Shown: positions 50,273-63,639, counted from the stretch's first letter. The stretch: 64,000 nucleotides of DNA from Monarcha castaneiventris obscurior (GCA_026261815.1 JAMPIT010000417.1:4125501-4189500), one strand, 5' to 3'. A program made the numbers and translations. Notes: a model not told the origin generated them from the sequence alone.

Positions 50273-50299
<27 letters not shown>
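50273..50299 (+). repeat. 27-base adenine run
   Basis: Uninterrupted A run, the longest homopolymer noticed in the window. The heptamer GGCAATA directly follows it (50300-50306) and also occurs at 50141-50147. That would frame a 125-bp insert plus tail as a retroposed transcript, but the insert is AT-rich, unrecognised and lacks AATAAA near the tail. A simple slippage tract is the safer reading. Confidence 0.9.
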
Positions 50300-50303
<4 letters not shown>

Positions 50304-51732
50304 ATATATTCCAGTCCAGATAAGTTCAGAATCATTTTCTAAACAAAATTTTTGACAGAAATTCATGACTTTAGGGTTTTCTTTTCCTGAAAAAAATTGA
50401 CAATTTTTTGATAGAAAAACATTTTGCTGAAAATGTTTTATCAGCCTCATTTTTTGATTTCTATTCCGTTTATCAGATTTCAAGACACGGTATTTCTCCT
50501 CACTGCAATTTTCATACTGGGGCAAGCAAAGGAACTTTTTTAAATGCATTTTTTTTAAAATTACTCTTCAGCATGCCTGTGGTTTAACACTAGTGGAAGT
50601 CCAATAGGAACAATAAAGTAAATCAAAATAGATACTAAAAAAACAGAAAACAATAAAAACCACAATAAAAATGCAGGCAATCTCAGGAAGAGTTCAGTCA
50701 GCTCGGATGGTGACAGATGACACTGGTTTCAGGTTGCTGGGTGAACTGAAGTGAGGGATATTTTGCACAAAATTGTTAGGCATTTATTCCAGTAGCCTGG
50801 TAAGTATAACATACATGCACTGTACAGTGTGTTTGTTTTTATACAGAGGAACTAAAGAATGAATTGTCAGACAGAAATAGAAGTATGAGACTTAAAAATT
50901 AATCAAATTAGGCATCTTGGGGGAGGGAAAAGTTCAATTTATTCTCCTGGGCTCATACAACTTGCATAGGCATCACCTTGTGTTCAACACCATGGCCCTG
51001 CAACATGCCTGTGACAATCACCATTAATTCAACAGCAACCCCAAAGAGCTTTATATTCACTTAGCTAAGCTTTTCATACCAAAGGAAGAGAAGTGCTTTT
51101 TCAGAGTGTCATGTAGACCATTAAAGTAGGACTATTATGACTCTCTCCAAGGCATTTTCATTTAGGTTGTTATCTTGCCTCTCAGTGGGCATTATGGGAG
51201 TTTTTCAGTTATGCTAAATAATCACTCTTGAATGTTAGCTTGCTGTAATTTGATGAATCACCTTGGGGCTATAAAAACAATCCTTTGATGGCAGGCCTAA
51301 GGTGGGCATCATCTTTTTATTCATTAGGACTTTGAAAGACTTAAGTTAATACTGGCTCTGATGCAGTTTTACCACAGGTAATGTAGCCACTTTTGTAGGG
51401 AAGAATAAGCTGTTCCGGTCCAAAGCACACAAGCAAGTGTAAACCTATATTCCCCTGGAATCTGTGGCCCTTGAACAGTTCGTTTCTAAATCAGTGCAGA
51501 TAAAACTGGATAAAACCCAGTGCCTCTTCTTCCTGGAGTCCTGGTTATAGTTCAGATGTGCCTTTGATCCCACTTCAAAATGTTGATCCTAACTTCACCA
51601 ATGACTTGCAGGCTTGGGATGATGCTACTCTCCTCCACTTAGAGGCAGGTAATGAAAAAAAAGGTAATGCACGGGCAAGTAATACACCTTTGTGAAGATT
51701 CATTTCGCTGATAGAAAACGCTGTACAACAAT

Positions 51733-51756
51733 GCTCATAGAGAAGCTCATAGAGAA
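51733..51756. repeat. 12-bp tandem duplication
   Basis: GCTCATAGAGAA is repeated twice head-to-tail. Slippage duplication. Confidence 0.9.
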
Positions 51757-52104
51757 ACATGAGACCTAGAAAACAACTGATGTAGAAAAAGATGCAGCAG
51801 AGAAATGAAAAAAATAATGCAGCATTGTTTCATGCAGTCTTTGCTTGACACAGGGACCTCCAGCAAATGGGTTAGAAGAGAGAGACTTGAGTCACTGAAA
51901 AATTGCCCAAAGAGGTGGCAAATGTGACAGGGAGGCAGAATCCATCTACAACCATCTTGGGGCACATGAAATTACAAGGGAAAGAATAAAACCAGGAACT
52001 TCATTGTGTCACTGCGTAAATTCTCAGTGAAAGCACAGCCTGAACATCATGGGCATTTCTGATGCTGCTTTTTGAAACCTTCTTAGAGTGCCTTTTCATC
52101 CTTT

Positions 52105-52475
52105 GAAAAGGGCAAAGAACAGAGGAGTGACCAGGGATGATTTGAGATATGCAACAGCTTATTAGTAAGGAGCAACAGCTTAAACTAGGTATCCAAAGCT
52201 CAGGGATAGAGACAACAGAGAGGGGGGTATGATAGAGCTCTGTAGTATCATGAGTGGATGGAGAGGGAAAGGGAAGAGGTCATTTATGATATCTTTTGAT
52301 ACAATACTTTCATGGATAACATGTTTCAGACAAAAAAATAAAAAAGAGCTATTCCTCCAATATCTGTGTGTCTAAGCTCTGTGGTTTCTTTCCATGGAAA
52401 ATTATATATGGTAAAAATGGACGCAAGTTCAGAAGCCAACTGGACAAAATTTTTCATAGAAAATAAGAAAAAGGT
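52105..52475 (+). mobile_element. Ancient CR1-type LINE 3' fragment (sauropsid/L3-like)
   Basis: A series of collinear matches to the ORF2 end of old sauropsid CR1 elements can be seen. GAGTGACCAGGGATGATTTG fits the ATGATTAGGGG part. CAAAGCTCAGGGATAGAGAC fits the FSLEKRR-coding stretch. TATGATAGAGCTCTGTAGTA followed by TCATGAGTGG is close to the consensus TATGATAGAGGTCTATAAAATCATGAGTGG. GTTTCAGACAAAAAAATAAA fits GTTTAAAACAAACAAAAGG, and CGCAAGTTCAGAAGCCAACT fits the part coding FKKELD. Orientation is plus. The reading frame is broken throughout and the extreme 3' tail is not found, so this is a fossil copy. It is clearly older than the three CR1 fragments elsewhere in the window. Confidence 0.65.
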
Positions 52476-55400
52476 AACATTTAGGGAACATCACCTGAAA
52501 TTACTACGGATTTTGGAAATCTTGTAATGTCTCCAGTATTTGGGAGGAAGCAGGGTGGGAGGAACAATCATGCAAAATCTCAGAAAACTGAGCACATGTA
52601 ACTTGTCAAGATGCACAGTATTAGTCTTTCTCTCCAGCCAGTGCAGCTCCTGGGAAGTTCTCTAAGTAGTAGCTTTTCTGTTTGCTCACCTGAAGGCTCG
52701 CAGTTGGGAAGTGTTTTTTACATCTGATGTAGTCACAAGTATTTCAACATTTTCAAAGCTATACTTGAAGCACAATCTGACTTAGATATGATTTCATAAT
52801 TATGTGTTATCTATGGCAAGAGACTTGATGCTGTGTTAAAGAGATGATATTTAAACTTTTGAAAAATGATTTAATCTTGTATAGGAATCTTAATGATTAT
52901 AACATTTTTCACCAAGTTAAGGATGCTTTCTGGATGTATTTGTTACCTAAGTAATGCATAGGGTGAGGAAAAAAAGGGAACTGCCTTTAGACTGTGCTTT
53001 CAGGCATGTGTACAGAGGACAGCAGGAGAATTTTTCTCTCATGCTGTGTCATTTCCACCTAGGATTCAGAGCAAGCAAGAGTCCATCATGTCATCAAGCA
53101 CAGCTGTCTCTCTGCTGAGTCTCAAATTAAACTGGGTTTGCATGAGAAAACTTTTACATTGATTCCTTTTCTGAGATCCCCTTTATCAAGGCTATCTTCA
53201 AAATGTGAAAAAGCTGAAGCTGTCTGCAGAGCATCATTGACTTTAATGGGAAATGTGGCCATTTGCACAAGGTGAGGAAGGAGTACTTAGCTTATTAAGG
53301 TGGACAAATTAGCTCACTTTCTCCTTTCCTGTCTGTAAAAGTTGAAAGGAACTAAATATCTAATTTTCCCATTTATATGCTGCTCCTTAAAGCCTCATTT
53401 TCTGCTCTCTGCTCATGCTTCCAAGCTGCTTCTTATAACCTTGCTTATCTGTGCCTTGATGACTGCAGACTTTCCAGAGCTGCTTTACTTTTTGTGGCCC
53501 TATGTGATAAAGCAGCTGAGATTTTCTTCCTCACTTCTTTCTCTGTGGTCCCCTGTACTTGGTCTGCTGCAAAAAGGGCCTTGAAAAAAGGGCCTACCTC
53601 AATCTGCTCCTAAGACCACCCCATAGGGCTGAAACAAAATAAAAGATACACATAGGAGAGAGAATAGGTGAAGTAATTGGTCTCCAACAGGAGCACTGCC
53701 ACTAATGGTACAAAATGGAAAGGACTTCCTGCACCTGCCAGAACTACTTTGTCATCCCAGGGAAGATCTATAAAGTGGGTCAGGACACTTGAGGCTAATC
53801 AAGCACTGTTAGCTAATGGATTGTTTGTACAACCTTGTAACTCTGCACTGTGTTATTATTGCCTATTCATATTCCTATAATCTCTATCTAGAGACAAACA
53901 CTTCAGAAAGGAACCTATAAATAAATGCCTGTAACCCAAAGTGGTATAAGATGGAAGAAAACTGGGGCTGACACAAGCCTGACAGTCACTATGGGGATGC
54001 CTTCCCAGGTGGAGAGGTGTCTTGGTCCCTGCACAGTTTAATTGGGACACATGGCCTTTCTGACCCAAATTCAGGTGCAAGAGCCTTCTCCATCGGCACC
54101 AGAGCCATGTCACTGTGCTCAGGAGCATAGCAGAGGTGCATGGTGCACAGCTGCTGGTCATGCTAACACACAACCAAAGCAGATGTCCACCAGGTGCATC
54201 AGCAGAGTGATTTCTGAGGAGTGCAGGATGTTGTTGTTCATCTTTGTAGCATCTGATGGGCCAACAAAACAAACACCGTCACACAACAACGAAAACGTCA
54301 CACAAAACTTTGCATTCAGCCACACTGTAGTGTTTTGAACTTTTAATAATTTCTCCCTCCTTTTTCTTCTTTATGTTTGATTTTACTGCTTCATGACTTG
54401 GAAGTACTTCATTACTCTCTTTTAATGTTCTCATATGCAGGTTTTATCTGGAGCATTATAAATCCTTAAGTGTCATAAGTATATTACCACTTTATAAGAG
54501 ACAAAATATGCTCAGTATAGAAGGACTGACACTTTGAAAAATTTTGTAATAAAAAGACATATCTGGGAGCAATAAAAGATATCCAGAAGCAGGATAGAGG
54601 CTGAACTTCTCTGCTAGCAAACTGCACAGCTGAGATGTATTGGCAGGAAGGTGGTGAAGGTGTTTGTCTTACATGAACCTGCAAGCTCAGAGTCATGAGA
54701 GAGCAAAAGGTCAGTAAGAAGAGCAGCTCCTCATGGAGACAAAAAGCTTGTATGAGAAAAAAAAAGATAGAAATACAGGTAAGGAAGAGAAAGGCACATG
54801 AAGATTTGAAAATACAGAGAAGGATTTTTGCTGCATGCAGGAAAGGAAAAGAGCTGAGTGATATCTGCAATATTTAAAGGCTCAAATCTCATCCAGCTTC
54901 AAATCACTAAACTGCTACTTCCCACTCTTACTGCAGCCAGCCAGGTGCAGGTGGCAGAGCCTTGTCCAGAAGCCAGTCCTCCAAACTGAAAAGTCAGCTG
55001 TGGATGCTGGACAGTATTTAAGTTTTTCACTTGTATTTGCACAGAAGCCCTGGCTTGAAGTGGTGCTCACGAGCCATTGCATTAAGCCAGAGGGCAAGGC
55101 AGGAGAAACTCCTGATTTTTTTAACAACTATACTACCTGTCAGAGCATGCCAGTGTGCTTGTACCCAGCTATTGAGTATGAGTGCCAAGCTCACCTAAAA
55201 ATGGCCATAGTGCAGGCACAGGTACAACCAGAGGCCATACAGCCAGGCATGCAATGGTAATGGGATTTTGGTGCCAGCAGCTATATGGCCAAGCCTAAAG
55301 GCAGGAGAAAAACTCCACCAAATACAGTTAGCTGAAGACCCAGACTGCACAGTGCTGCTGGACAACTTCTCTTCTTTCTAGATGTCTTGTGTGGGTATTG

Positions 55401-58400
55401 TCACACTGCAAAAAAGCAATTGATGTCAACTTTAACATCTACTCTTCAGAATCTCTTTGCTGTTTTCTCATGTCTCTGATCCACAAACCCCAGGATTTAT
55501 CAGCAGCATCGGTTATTTGCAGGAAGAATAGCAAGAGTTTACTCTAGAGTCTGTTTAGTGCCAATAGTTCACCAGGTTTTCGTCTGCCATAAGCTATGTG
55601 CATTGTTCCCAATATCTTTTCTACTTCTGATTCCCCCTCCCTTTGTCTGTGCTTTTCTGCATGTTATCTGGGGACGTATTTTCAACTGCCAATATCTCTT
55701 TTAAAAGAACTTTTGCCCACATGAAAACAAGGTAATGCTGCAGCTTGCTGCAGTATTACTGTCTCACATTTTTTTAGACTTGTAGTTTAACAAAAGAAAC
55801 GTACATAGAAAAGCAAGACCTGATCTTTCTCTGGGAAAACCTGAAATTATAATTAAATAAGGACACTTGCATCTTTGTCCTACACCTGGTTCTCAGGAAA
55901 ATAATGGAAATTAATTCTCCCAATCAAAAGTATGTCTTCTGTGAAAAAAAAATAACTTCAGTACCAATGAGATTGGAGTGAAGAACTTCCAAATATACTG
56001 TATACATTTGTGACACACTTCGTGTGGTTGGTTTTGGGCACTTTTAAATTTTAAATATGTCTGAAGAAAATTGTAAATGTAAAATTATCAGTGATGCTGG
56101 AACATTCTTCCTCACGTAGTTTGGAGGTATGATTTATCATCTTTCTTTCGTGGAAAAAGCAAAAGGTTGCATATAACCAGCAGCAAGTTGTCGATTGAAC
56201 CTAATTTTGGATGTGATCAATCTGCAAATTTTGCAGTTCTTAGGAATAGCAATCTGGCAGCAGTATCCTTTATTTTGGTGTCTGAAAAAAATGTGCTGCA
56301 TAAATAGTTTAGGAAGCTCAGTCACAGCTGCACAAGAGTTTATAGACCATTTTCAGAATGTGAAGAAGCAACTTAACTTGAAACTCAGAGTAATGTAGCA
56401 GTCAGTTTATGTTTGGAACCAGTTCCTAAAATAGCTCCCTCTTTTCATGACCAAATGAAAGCACAGCCTTACCGAGATCCAGATAGAAAGTATGTGCTGA
56501 TGACAGGCTCAAGTTTAGTGCTGAGCGTTGGCTGACTCCACTGTAAGCTTCAGAGGGATGGATGTTTTAAATGGTGCAACAACCTGTGGTGATGCTTACA
56601 GAAAATGGTTGTAGCTAATTTTTTAATACCTTAGGGATAATTGCTCGATATTTTGAGCATCACAATGTTCTAGTGACTGCAAAAGAGGTAAAGAGCTCAT
56701 TTTACGGCTGGGGCTTAGCTTCTCACTGTTTGAAGCTCCTTATAGCTAGCATGGTCAAAGAAACATGTTGTCCAGGCAAGCTCATTGTCATTCTGTTCAC
56801 ATGGATTGATGTGCTGCCTTTCACAAGAAAAAGGTGAGTGGGGTTTGCTCTGTATCCTAAGGATGTGACTTCCCCAGTCTTTAGAAGCTGGCAGTTACAT
56901 TAGCCTTAAAACCAGGAATTAGGTGAGCAGTTGCTGCAGGAAACTCCTCATGCATTCACGTTTCCTGCAGGAGATCAGCTCTGGTGTCAAGAAGCAAAAA
57001 TAAGTATTGAGTGTGCAGCATCAATTCTGAATGCACAAAACCATCATAAAGGAGAGTAGTTTGCACAGCCTTTGCTCCTGTGTGCAACCCCACTGTTTTC
57101 ACAAATCGCCTGTGGAAGTGGTAGCTCTCGTCCCCTTGGTGGTATATTATGGATCAAAGTGTATTAATATTTCAGGGATTCTGAATCTCTTCCATGACCT
57201 GGAGGTTCACACACATTGACTTCCAGGGGAGCTGGAAGAGCAGAGTCATTAATGCATTCTTGGACATTTCAGTTCACAAAACGGAGCAATCCAATCAATA
57301 ATATCTAATGATTTTGAGCAGCTGCACTTTACAGTGTGCTTGCAATCTCCACATTTTCAGTTTTTAGGGTCCACTTTTCCATCTGCTTCTCAGTCTGCGT
57401 ATTTATATCTGGTTAGGGTGTTTCATTTGTTTTTTTTTTTTTTTTTTTAACAAAGATAGTTTGCTGACAGAAGCAATAAGAGTAACAATTAAATTAAGCG
57501 TAAAACAGTAGTGTAGAAGTGTTATTCAGCTTTCTTGCCCAAAAGAGATTTTCTGAAGGTTTTCAACCAGAGTATGCTGAAAGCAATTCAAGTGGAGTTG
57601 GAGCAATTGCATCAATGTGGACAGGAGGAAGTCAGAATCAGCAATTTACTGTAAGATAGCATTTCTTTCTAAGACCCTGCATTAGCCACATAGGAAATTT
57701 CAAATTTGCTTTTCCCTTTGGAAAAGTAAAGCATGTTTTTTAACCACAATTTCAGTATAAAAAAATGATTATGTGACAAATTTGAGAATTCTGGTGTGAA
57801 ATTTCCAGTACTGAAGGTAAGGTTTCACAGGACTGGAGAAAGTAGAATTTTTTCCCAAGCTTAAGGTCTTGTTATTGTTGTTTGTAGCCTTACTGCTTTC
57901 CTCAAAACAGACCTTTATTTTTTCCTTAAGAGCTAGTTAATACCACAATTGTAACATCTTTTCCATATGACAAGACTTCCTAGTACTGGTAAAGGCTCAG
58001 AAAACAATACATACTTTCTGACAAGGTCTAATCCATCATTCAGAAAGCTGTCATTTAGTAAACTCTGTTGTAGTTACCTCATTAATATTGTCCTTTGTGA
58101 GCTGTATGGATATTCTGAAGGAATGGAAGAAATTTTCTCCTGCAGATCAGTAAAGTGGTAAACCATGACTATGTATTAATTTAAATATCTATTAGTGTGG
58201 CTGTCTTTAATGCCTGCAACACAGCAGCAAAGATGTTTACATTTTTAGTTTTCATAGAAAATCAATCTTTTTAGAGTTCTCTTTTTTCTTTTCTTTTTTT
58301 TTTTATTCCTTTAAGAAGGCTGTTGCAGCTCCATTTTAAACCATGAGAATTTATATTTTAGTTATTCCATGTTGATCGCTCGTATCTAACAGTACTAATT

Positions 58401-58414
58401 CTTATTCCTGTCAG
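52476..58414. other. Non-coding DNA, no gene seen
   Basis: AT-rich interval with a T19 run (57430-57448) and a small duplication (AAAAAGGGCCT near 53571-53595). Open frames up to 138 codons (53856-54272, minus) are mirrored by frames on the other strand and are unrecognised. Confidence 0.5.
57430..57448. repeat. 19-base thymine run
   Basis: Uninterrupted T run, seen directly. No retroposon body with matching flanks was recognised on the minus strand. Confidence 0.9.
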
Positions 58415-58621
58415 GTATAAATTTCTCTATTCATGGGGCTGAAAAGCGTGTGCAAGTCTGTCAGAGGAGAACTGCAGCAAGCTACCCAGGGTCACAGCAT
58501 CCACCTGTGGATGGGCATCCTTCGATCCCACAAGCCAGAGGGTCAATAAAAATGGAAGCCTCATCTTCTGGATCTACTATTTCATCAGTCACTGGTGGAA
58601 AAGCAAAAACCCATCAGCCAG
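58415..58621 (+). other. Candidate 207-bp internal coding exon, family unknown
   Basis: Splice signals bracket an open frame. A TACTAAT branch-point match lies at 58393-58399, a pyrimidine-rich stretch follows and ends in CAG at 58414, and the exon runs 58415-58621, followed by GTAATA. The 207 nt are open in the frame whose first full codon is at 58417. The exon carries two bases of a split codon at its start and one at its end, so it is a symmetric phase 1-1 exon. The translation is rich in Ser, Gly, Pro and Gln, including the stretch MEASSSGSTISSVTGGK, which reads like a disordered linker. A second frame is also open for part of the length, and no family was recognised. The branch point is rather close to the acceptor (16 nt) and the donor is moderate. 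Chance remains quite possible. Confidence 0.25.
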
Positions 58622-58863
58622 GTAATAGATTTGCCTTGATACCTTTTCCAGCCTCATTTCATGTGTGATGTGCCATGACGTGGCAAAGCTGGTGTTAATA
58701 GCATGAGATTGTGCTTGTGTGGAGATCAGTCTATTGATTGTCAGAATTACCAATGGCTGTTTTGTTTACCTGTGGTATGTTTTTGTCAATTATAGATTAT
58801 AGAGAGTAATAGCAGTTGGGACAGCTGAAAGTGGGAAATAAAAATGTAAGTTTAATCTTAAAA

Positions 58864-58884
58864 ACCCCTACAACATGTAGGGGT
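58864..58884. other. Perfect 9-bp inverted repeat (hairpin)
   Basis: ACCCCTACA and TGTAGGGGT are exact reverse complements separated by ACA. The pairing stops at once outside the arms, so it is too short for a miRNA precursor, and no T run follows. A palindromic protein-binding site or chance are the likely readings. Confidence 0.6.
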
Positions 58885-61800
58885 ATCCAAAATGTTAATG
58901 CAGAGAGAGAGATTTGGGCTATTGCTTTTTAATACTGCTTCTCTTACATATATTTAATTTTGATAAGCCCTGAGCTAATGACAGTGCCCTAGAGGCCCTA
59001 GAGGCATCCCCCTGGAATTCAGTAATAGACACTAACACTGGTTTTGAACAAAGACACAATCCAGGGTGTAGAACAAACTCTTTTGTACTATAACACTATA
59101 TAAAACCTGTGGGTTTGCACGAGATCTTACAACATAGGTTTACTGGTTAACGAAATTAAACTTTTCAAAAGAAAGTCAAAATCTCCTGGGAACCATAGAG
59201 TTCTAATTTACATCATGAGTTCATTCCTTGTTATGATAATTGCCAGAGCTATTTTAGAAATATCTTTTCTTATAGCAGGGGAGTACATTTGTACTGGCCA
59301 TGCTGAGTCGTTCTTCACAGTCAAAATTAAACTCCAAATTTCTTTCCTGAGCAGAGAAAATTAAAGCTGCCCATGAAGTCAGTTTTGTAGCATCTTTATT
59401 GGAGGGTCTCAGTAATCTTCCAGTGTTGCTGCCCAGGAAAGAGCATGATATATGCTGTATGCAGCTACTTGGGTGCTGGGAGGCAGAGTCTGTTTCTGTG
59501 AGAGAGGGAGTTCTGCCTGCAAACTCTTAGTGTACCCCCTTTACCTCACAGATCTAGTAAATGGCTTAATTTTTGTAGAGGTTTAAATTTTAGATTATCT
59601 ATTGTGAGTTGCTATACAGGTCTACTGCCATGAGTTTCATACACCCATAGTTTTTAGTCACCATAATCTTTGTCAACACAGATTGAAGAATTTACAGTGA
59701 CTCATAACCATATGCTTTGTTTATTTCAGTTCTTCTGTTCACTTGTTTGTCCTGTTTTGTCAGCTTCTGTCTTTTTCTTTGAAGTACAGAAATTACTACT
59801 ACAGAAATGTTATTGTTGTTAAAGATATATAATGATGCCTGCAGCGTGTTAAGAGATTGACAAAAAAGCCCTGCATCACAGTTTTTTTAAAAACTATCTT
59901 GGGCATGCACAATAACAACATTCATTTTGAGATGCTACATATTCTACATCTGTGTGTTGATAAGTATGGCCTGTGCTTCAACATTAAATGATGTGCAAGC
60001 AGCTTGTGCTGGCTTCTGATGGAGAAAAAGATCCGTTTATAGGTAGATCCCAGAGGTTTCCTAAAATCGAGCTCATTAGTGACCATTTGGATGATGATGA
60101 TTCTCAGAGGAATTAGCTTTCAGTATATGAGATTAGTTTTATCTGTCACATTCTTCTGCTCTTTGGACAATAACAACCTCTATGACCTATGGAGAGTATT
60201 TTTTGTGTTATAGGAGTCTTCTCTTGACTAACTTACAGTCTCATTTTTTCACCTGAAATGAAATACCATTTCTATGATTTGTGTCTGCCTTTTTAATTCT
60301 ATTTGAGACCACTAAATCTGTGTTTCTCTCCAGGTTAAACTGCAACCATTTGAGCTATATGCAAGTAGATTTAAGAAAGATAATGGTCAGCAGCAAAATC
60401 AATGAGTAGCACTCCTTAGAGGAAATTCTAGTTTAAACTGAAAATCATATGTTCTTCACCCTAACTCAGTAACAAATTAACAGCTGTAGCTTCATAATTA
60501 GCTAAAGACACTAGCTGTCCAATGGCAGTACCTTAGCTAAGATACCATAAGCAGCTTGATGTTTTAGAAAGGCGATGTTCTTACGTATATTAATTTCCCA
60601 GGTAGCAAATCTTACATCACTGTTTTCTAAACTATACTTCTGCTACTGCATGCAGTAAGTTTGCAGGTTTTTGTTCCATCTAATTTTAAGTAGTTCATAC
60701 AATTTGGGGTTTTCCTTCTATTGGAGTGTTGTTATCACAATCAAGTAGGTCTCAGTGTTGGAGTAGTATATGTTATACTCACTCTGAAATTTCCTTTGTC
60801 CAGTTAGCAAATACTCCAAACATGATGACAGTCTAGCATAATAGAAAGTATTTTTAGGACTTAAAATGGCATTTTAATTCTTATCAGTAAGAGAGACTAG
60901 GACCAGAGAAAGAAACCACTTGAAAAAGTGCAGGTTGAGGGTGTTTTTTTCCTTTGATAGCACACTACTTCTGTTTTCTTAACAGCACCTTTTTTCCCTT
61001 TGCCCCATTTCGTCTTTCAAGAATGACATCTTTTATTCATCTACCATGAATTCCTTTTATTTGACAGCAGCTTCCTTTGAATGAAGTTCATCGGTAGATA
61101 TATGCTAAGGATGAGAAATGAGATAGTTCATTGTTCCAGCATTCCTTTCCAGTTACTTCCCTGCCAGTTTTATTTGTAGCTAGTAAGGAGCCTGAAGCTC
61201 ATGACTTCTATTATTAATCTGGGTGTTGGAGTGGCTAGAGAGCAGTGCGTTGTTTGTACTGTACCTTGTTTAAAAATGAATAAAATTTTAAAACTTGTTT
61301 TGTGCAAGCTTGTAAAGAGGTACTGCTCAGCCATGAACAGAACCACAACTTCTGAGCTTGGATTTTAAGCAGATATAAAGGTATCCAAGTAACCGAAACA
61401 AAACACAGAGGAAAATGGAGAAACAAGTGGAAGAAAAAGTCTATTAACGGGGAAGGGAAGACTCCTGACACCTTTGCAAGTGTACCCATAAGAGGGGACT
61501 TTCTGTTAGAAAGAAGGAAAGCAAAGAAATATAGCAATCAGATGATAAATTTAGATAAAATAACATTAAGGCAAATATGCACTCCTTCCAAAATTGGGGA
61601 AAGCATGTTTTTAGTTTTGAGAAACCTCCAGTTATCATCTTCCACCTATTTGAGCAGTTGTGGTGTGCTGCAGCTAGTGGGGTACAAGGCTACTGAGGTG
61701 GAGAGTTCAAAGCCATTGAGGCAGACCACTGGCTGCAGTGAATTGGCACAATGCCCCTGAAGAGAGTGTGGAATAGATGTGTCTGTGTTGCACATGGAAG

Positions 61801-63639
61801 GCTCATTTTGAAAGCAATGGGATCATCATTTAGGCTGCCTGTAAGAGCAGCAGCAGAAGTATGGAACATGCCTAGAGGGGGTTAAACTGACATCGCAGTC
61901 CCTTCCCTCAGTGTCAGGGTTAGGCAAATATGGGGACGAAAAACACTTTGCCTCACTTCTGCCAGTGTTGCACCTTTGCTGTGCAACAAGCAGTACTTTG
62001 ATTTACAGGCTTCTCTCTGCTCTTTCCATTGTTAATCTATTCCAAGTCAGGACAATGTTACATTACTTCATTCTCTTGGTGACAAATTCCTGTATTGTCA
62101 GATTCTGCAGAACTTGTCAAACCTCATTTTTCTAGGAGTCACTAAATTTGCAGGCTGTGGAAAAAATGTCTTATTTAATATATCTAAGCAGCAGTAAAGC
62201 AAATTCTTTCATTGTGTGAAACTCTGGAATCTTCTTAGTTATTCTCTACTTGCAACATTTCCTAACACTTGTTACCCACTTTGTAATAACAGGAATTCAG
62301 AGGTTCCCTAGCAAGATTTTCTCTCTCTGTGCTTCTGGTAAAACATTAATGCATTTCGAGGTTTATATATATTAGTGTATACATAATAATGTAGATTGTA
62401 ATTTATATCACTTACACAAATCAGTACTGCAGGCAATCTACAAAAACAGAAGGAAGGGTTGTCTTTGGAATAATTTATTTCCAAAATTTAGTTAACATGA
62501 AAAGATTCTTCACTCCAGGAAACACATTAAAATATTCTGGAAATTCTGCTTTCAAGAATTTACTTTCAAAAAGATCCCTTTCAAAGGCAAAGAACTGCAC
62601 ATTTTGGAAAGGACATTGCTTGCTACCTGAAATGATACAGGCATATCCATGATACTTGAAAGAACTTTACGTGCTGAAAGGACTGATTTCTGGCATTATG
62701 GTAAAACTCTGCTGGGGTCGTTGGAGAAACTTTTCTTGCACTCTCTCACCTTTTGTGACAAGTAGTATTTGATAGATTACAAGTTTAAAAGAAGGCATGT
62801 TTGCCTTGGACAGATTTTTCTTTACATTTGGGTCCTCTTTTTTTAACTACTTATCAGACTGTAGCATTTTTATTGATGATTGTACTTACTGAGCTTGTAA
62901 ATAAGAAAGAAGAATTAGGGGTCTTGCCCACAGAAAAACTGACTTGGGAGGCAAGTAAAAAAGCATGGCTCTTGAAACTGGCAACCAAAATTAAAGGGAA
63001 AAAGGAAATGTATGTTTAATAAGCTTAGTCACAAATTAATTTACTTTGAATTATCAAGAAATCTTGGACTGAATCCTTCAACAATGGTAATTTACTGTGC
63101 AAAATATATCCTCTTCTCATCACAAAATATGCATGTGCTTGTCAGCATTCACATTTGATTGTAAATGTTCTTCAGAAGATCTGTGTTAGCTAGATGTGAT
63201 TTGCTGGTTAAATCCCATTTTCTTTTATTTGCTGGCTGGCAGAATGTGTGGCATGTATCTCTCCCAGATAAAAATAATAAAATCCTGCAAATAATTCTGC
63301 CAGAAAGCTCTGTCATGCAAGTATTTCTTGGCAGCAAATGCATGCATGGCATGGGTATGGCTGATGTAAATTCATCTGGAAATTTGAATTCTCACTGACA
63401 GTAATGCTGTTATCTTACTTGTCAAACATTATTAGGGGAACAATCTTTTTCAATATGCCTTCTTCTGGGTGTATATAGAACTTTCTCTCATGTGGAATGA
63501 AGCATAGAAAATGAAAGCAGATTACAAAAAAGTTTAGTATTCCCCTCATTAAGCTAATTTTCATATTATAACCCCCACGTGTTTACAAGAATCATTCCTA
63601 TGCAGAAGGGACATTAATGTCAAAGAAACCAGCCTGCAT

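Larger units (their letters stand above)
39607..52104. other. About 12.5 kb of non-coding DNA, no gene seen
   Basis: The first 270 bp beyond the LTR contain several CpGs, and a minus-strand frame stays open except for one TAG. It is not recognised. The remainder is AT-rich with small local duplications (39929-39957, 48328-48359, 51733-51756) and a 27-base A run (50273-50299). A GGGGGCGTGG Sp/KLF-type box lies at about 44196-44205. The longest open frame, 110 codons at 47798-48130 (+), follows a plausible acceptor (CTTTCAG) but has no donor or family match that could be seen. Confidence 0.5.

Noticed and set aside
53856..54272. 138-codon minus-strand open frame with a Cys/Trp/His-rich translation
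   Set aside because: No recognisable motif spacing, a plus-strand frame of 98 codons overlaps it, and no splice or promoter context supports it.
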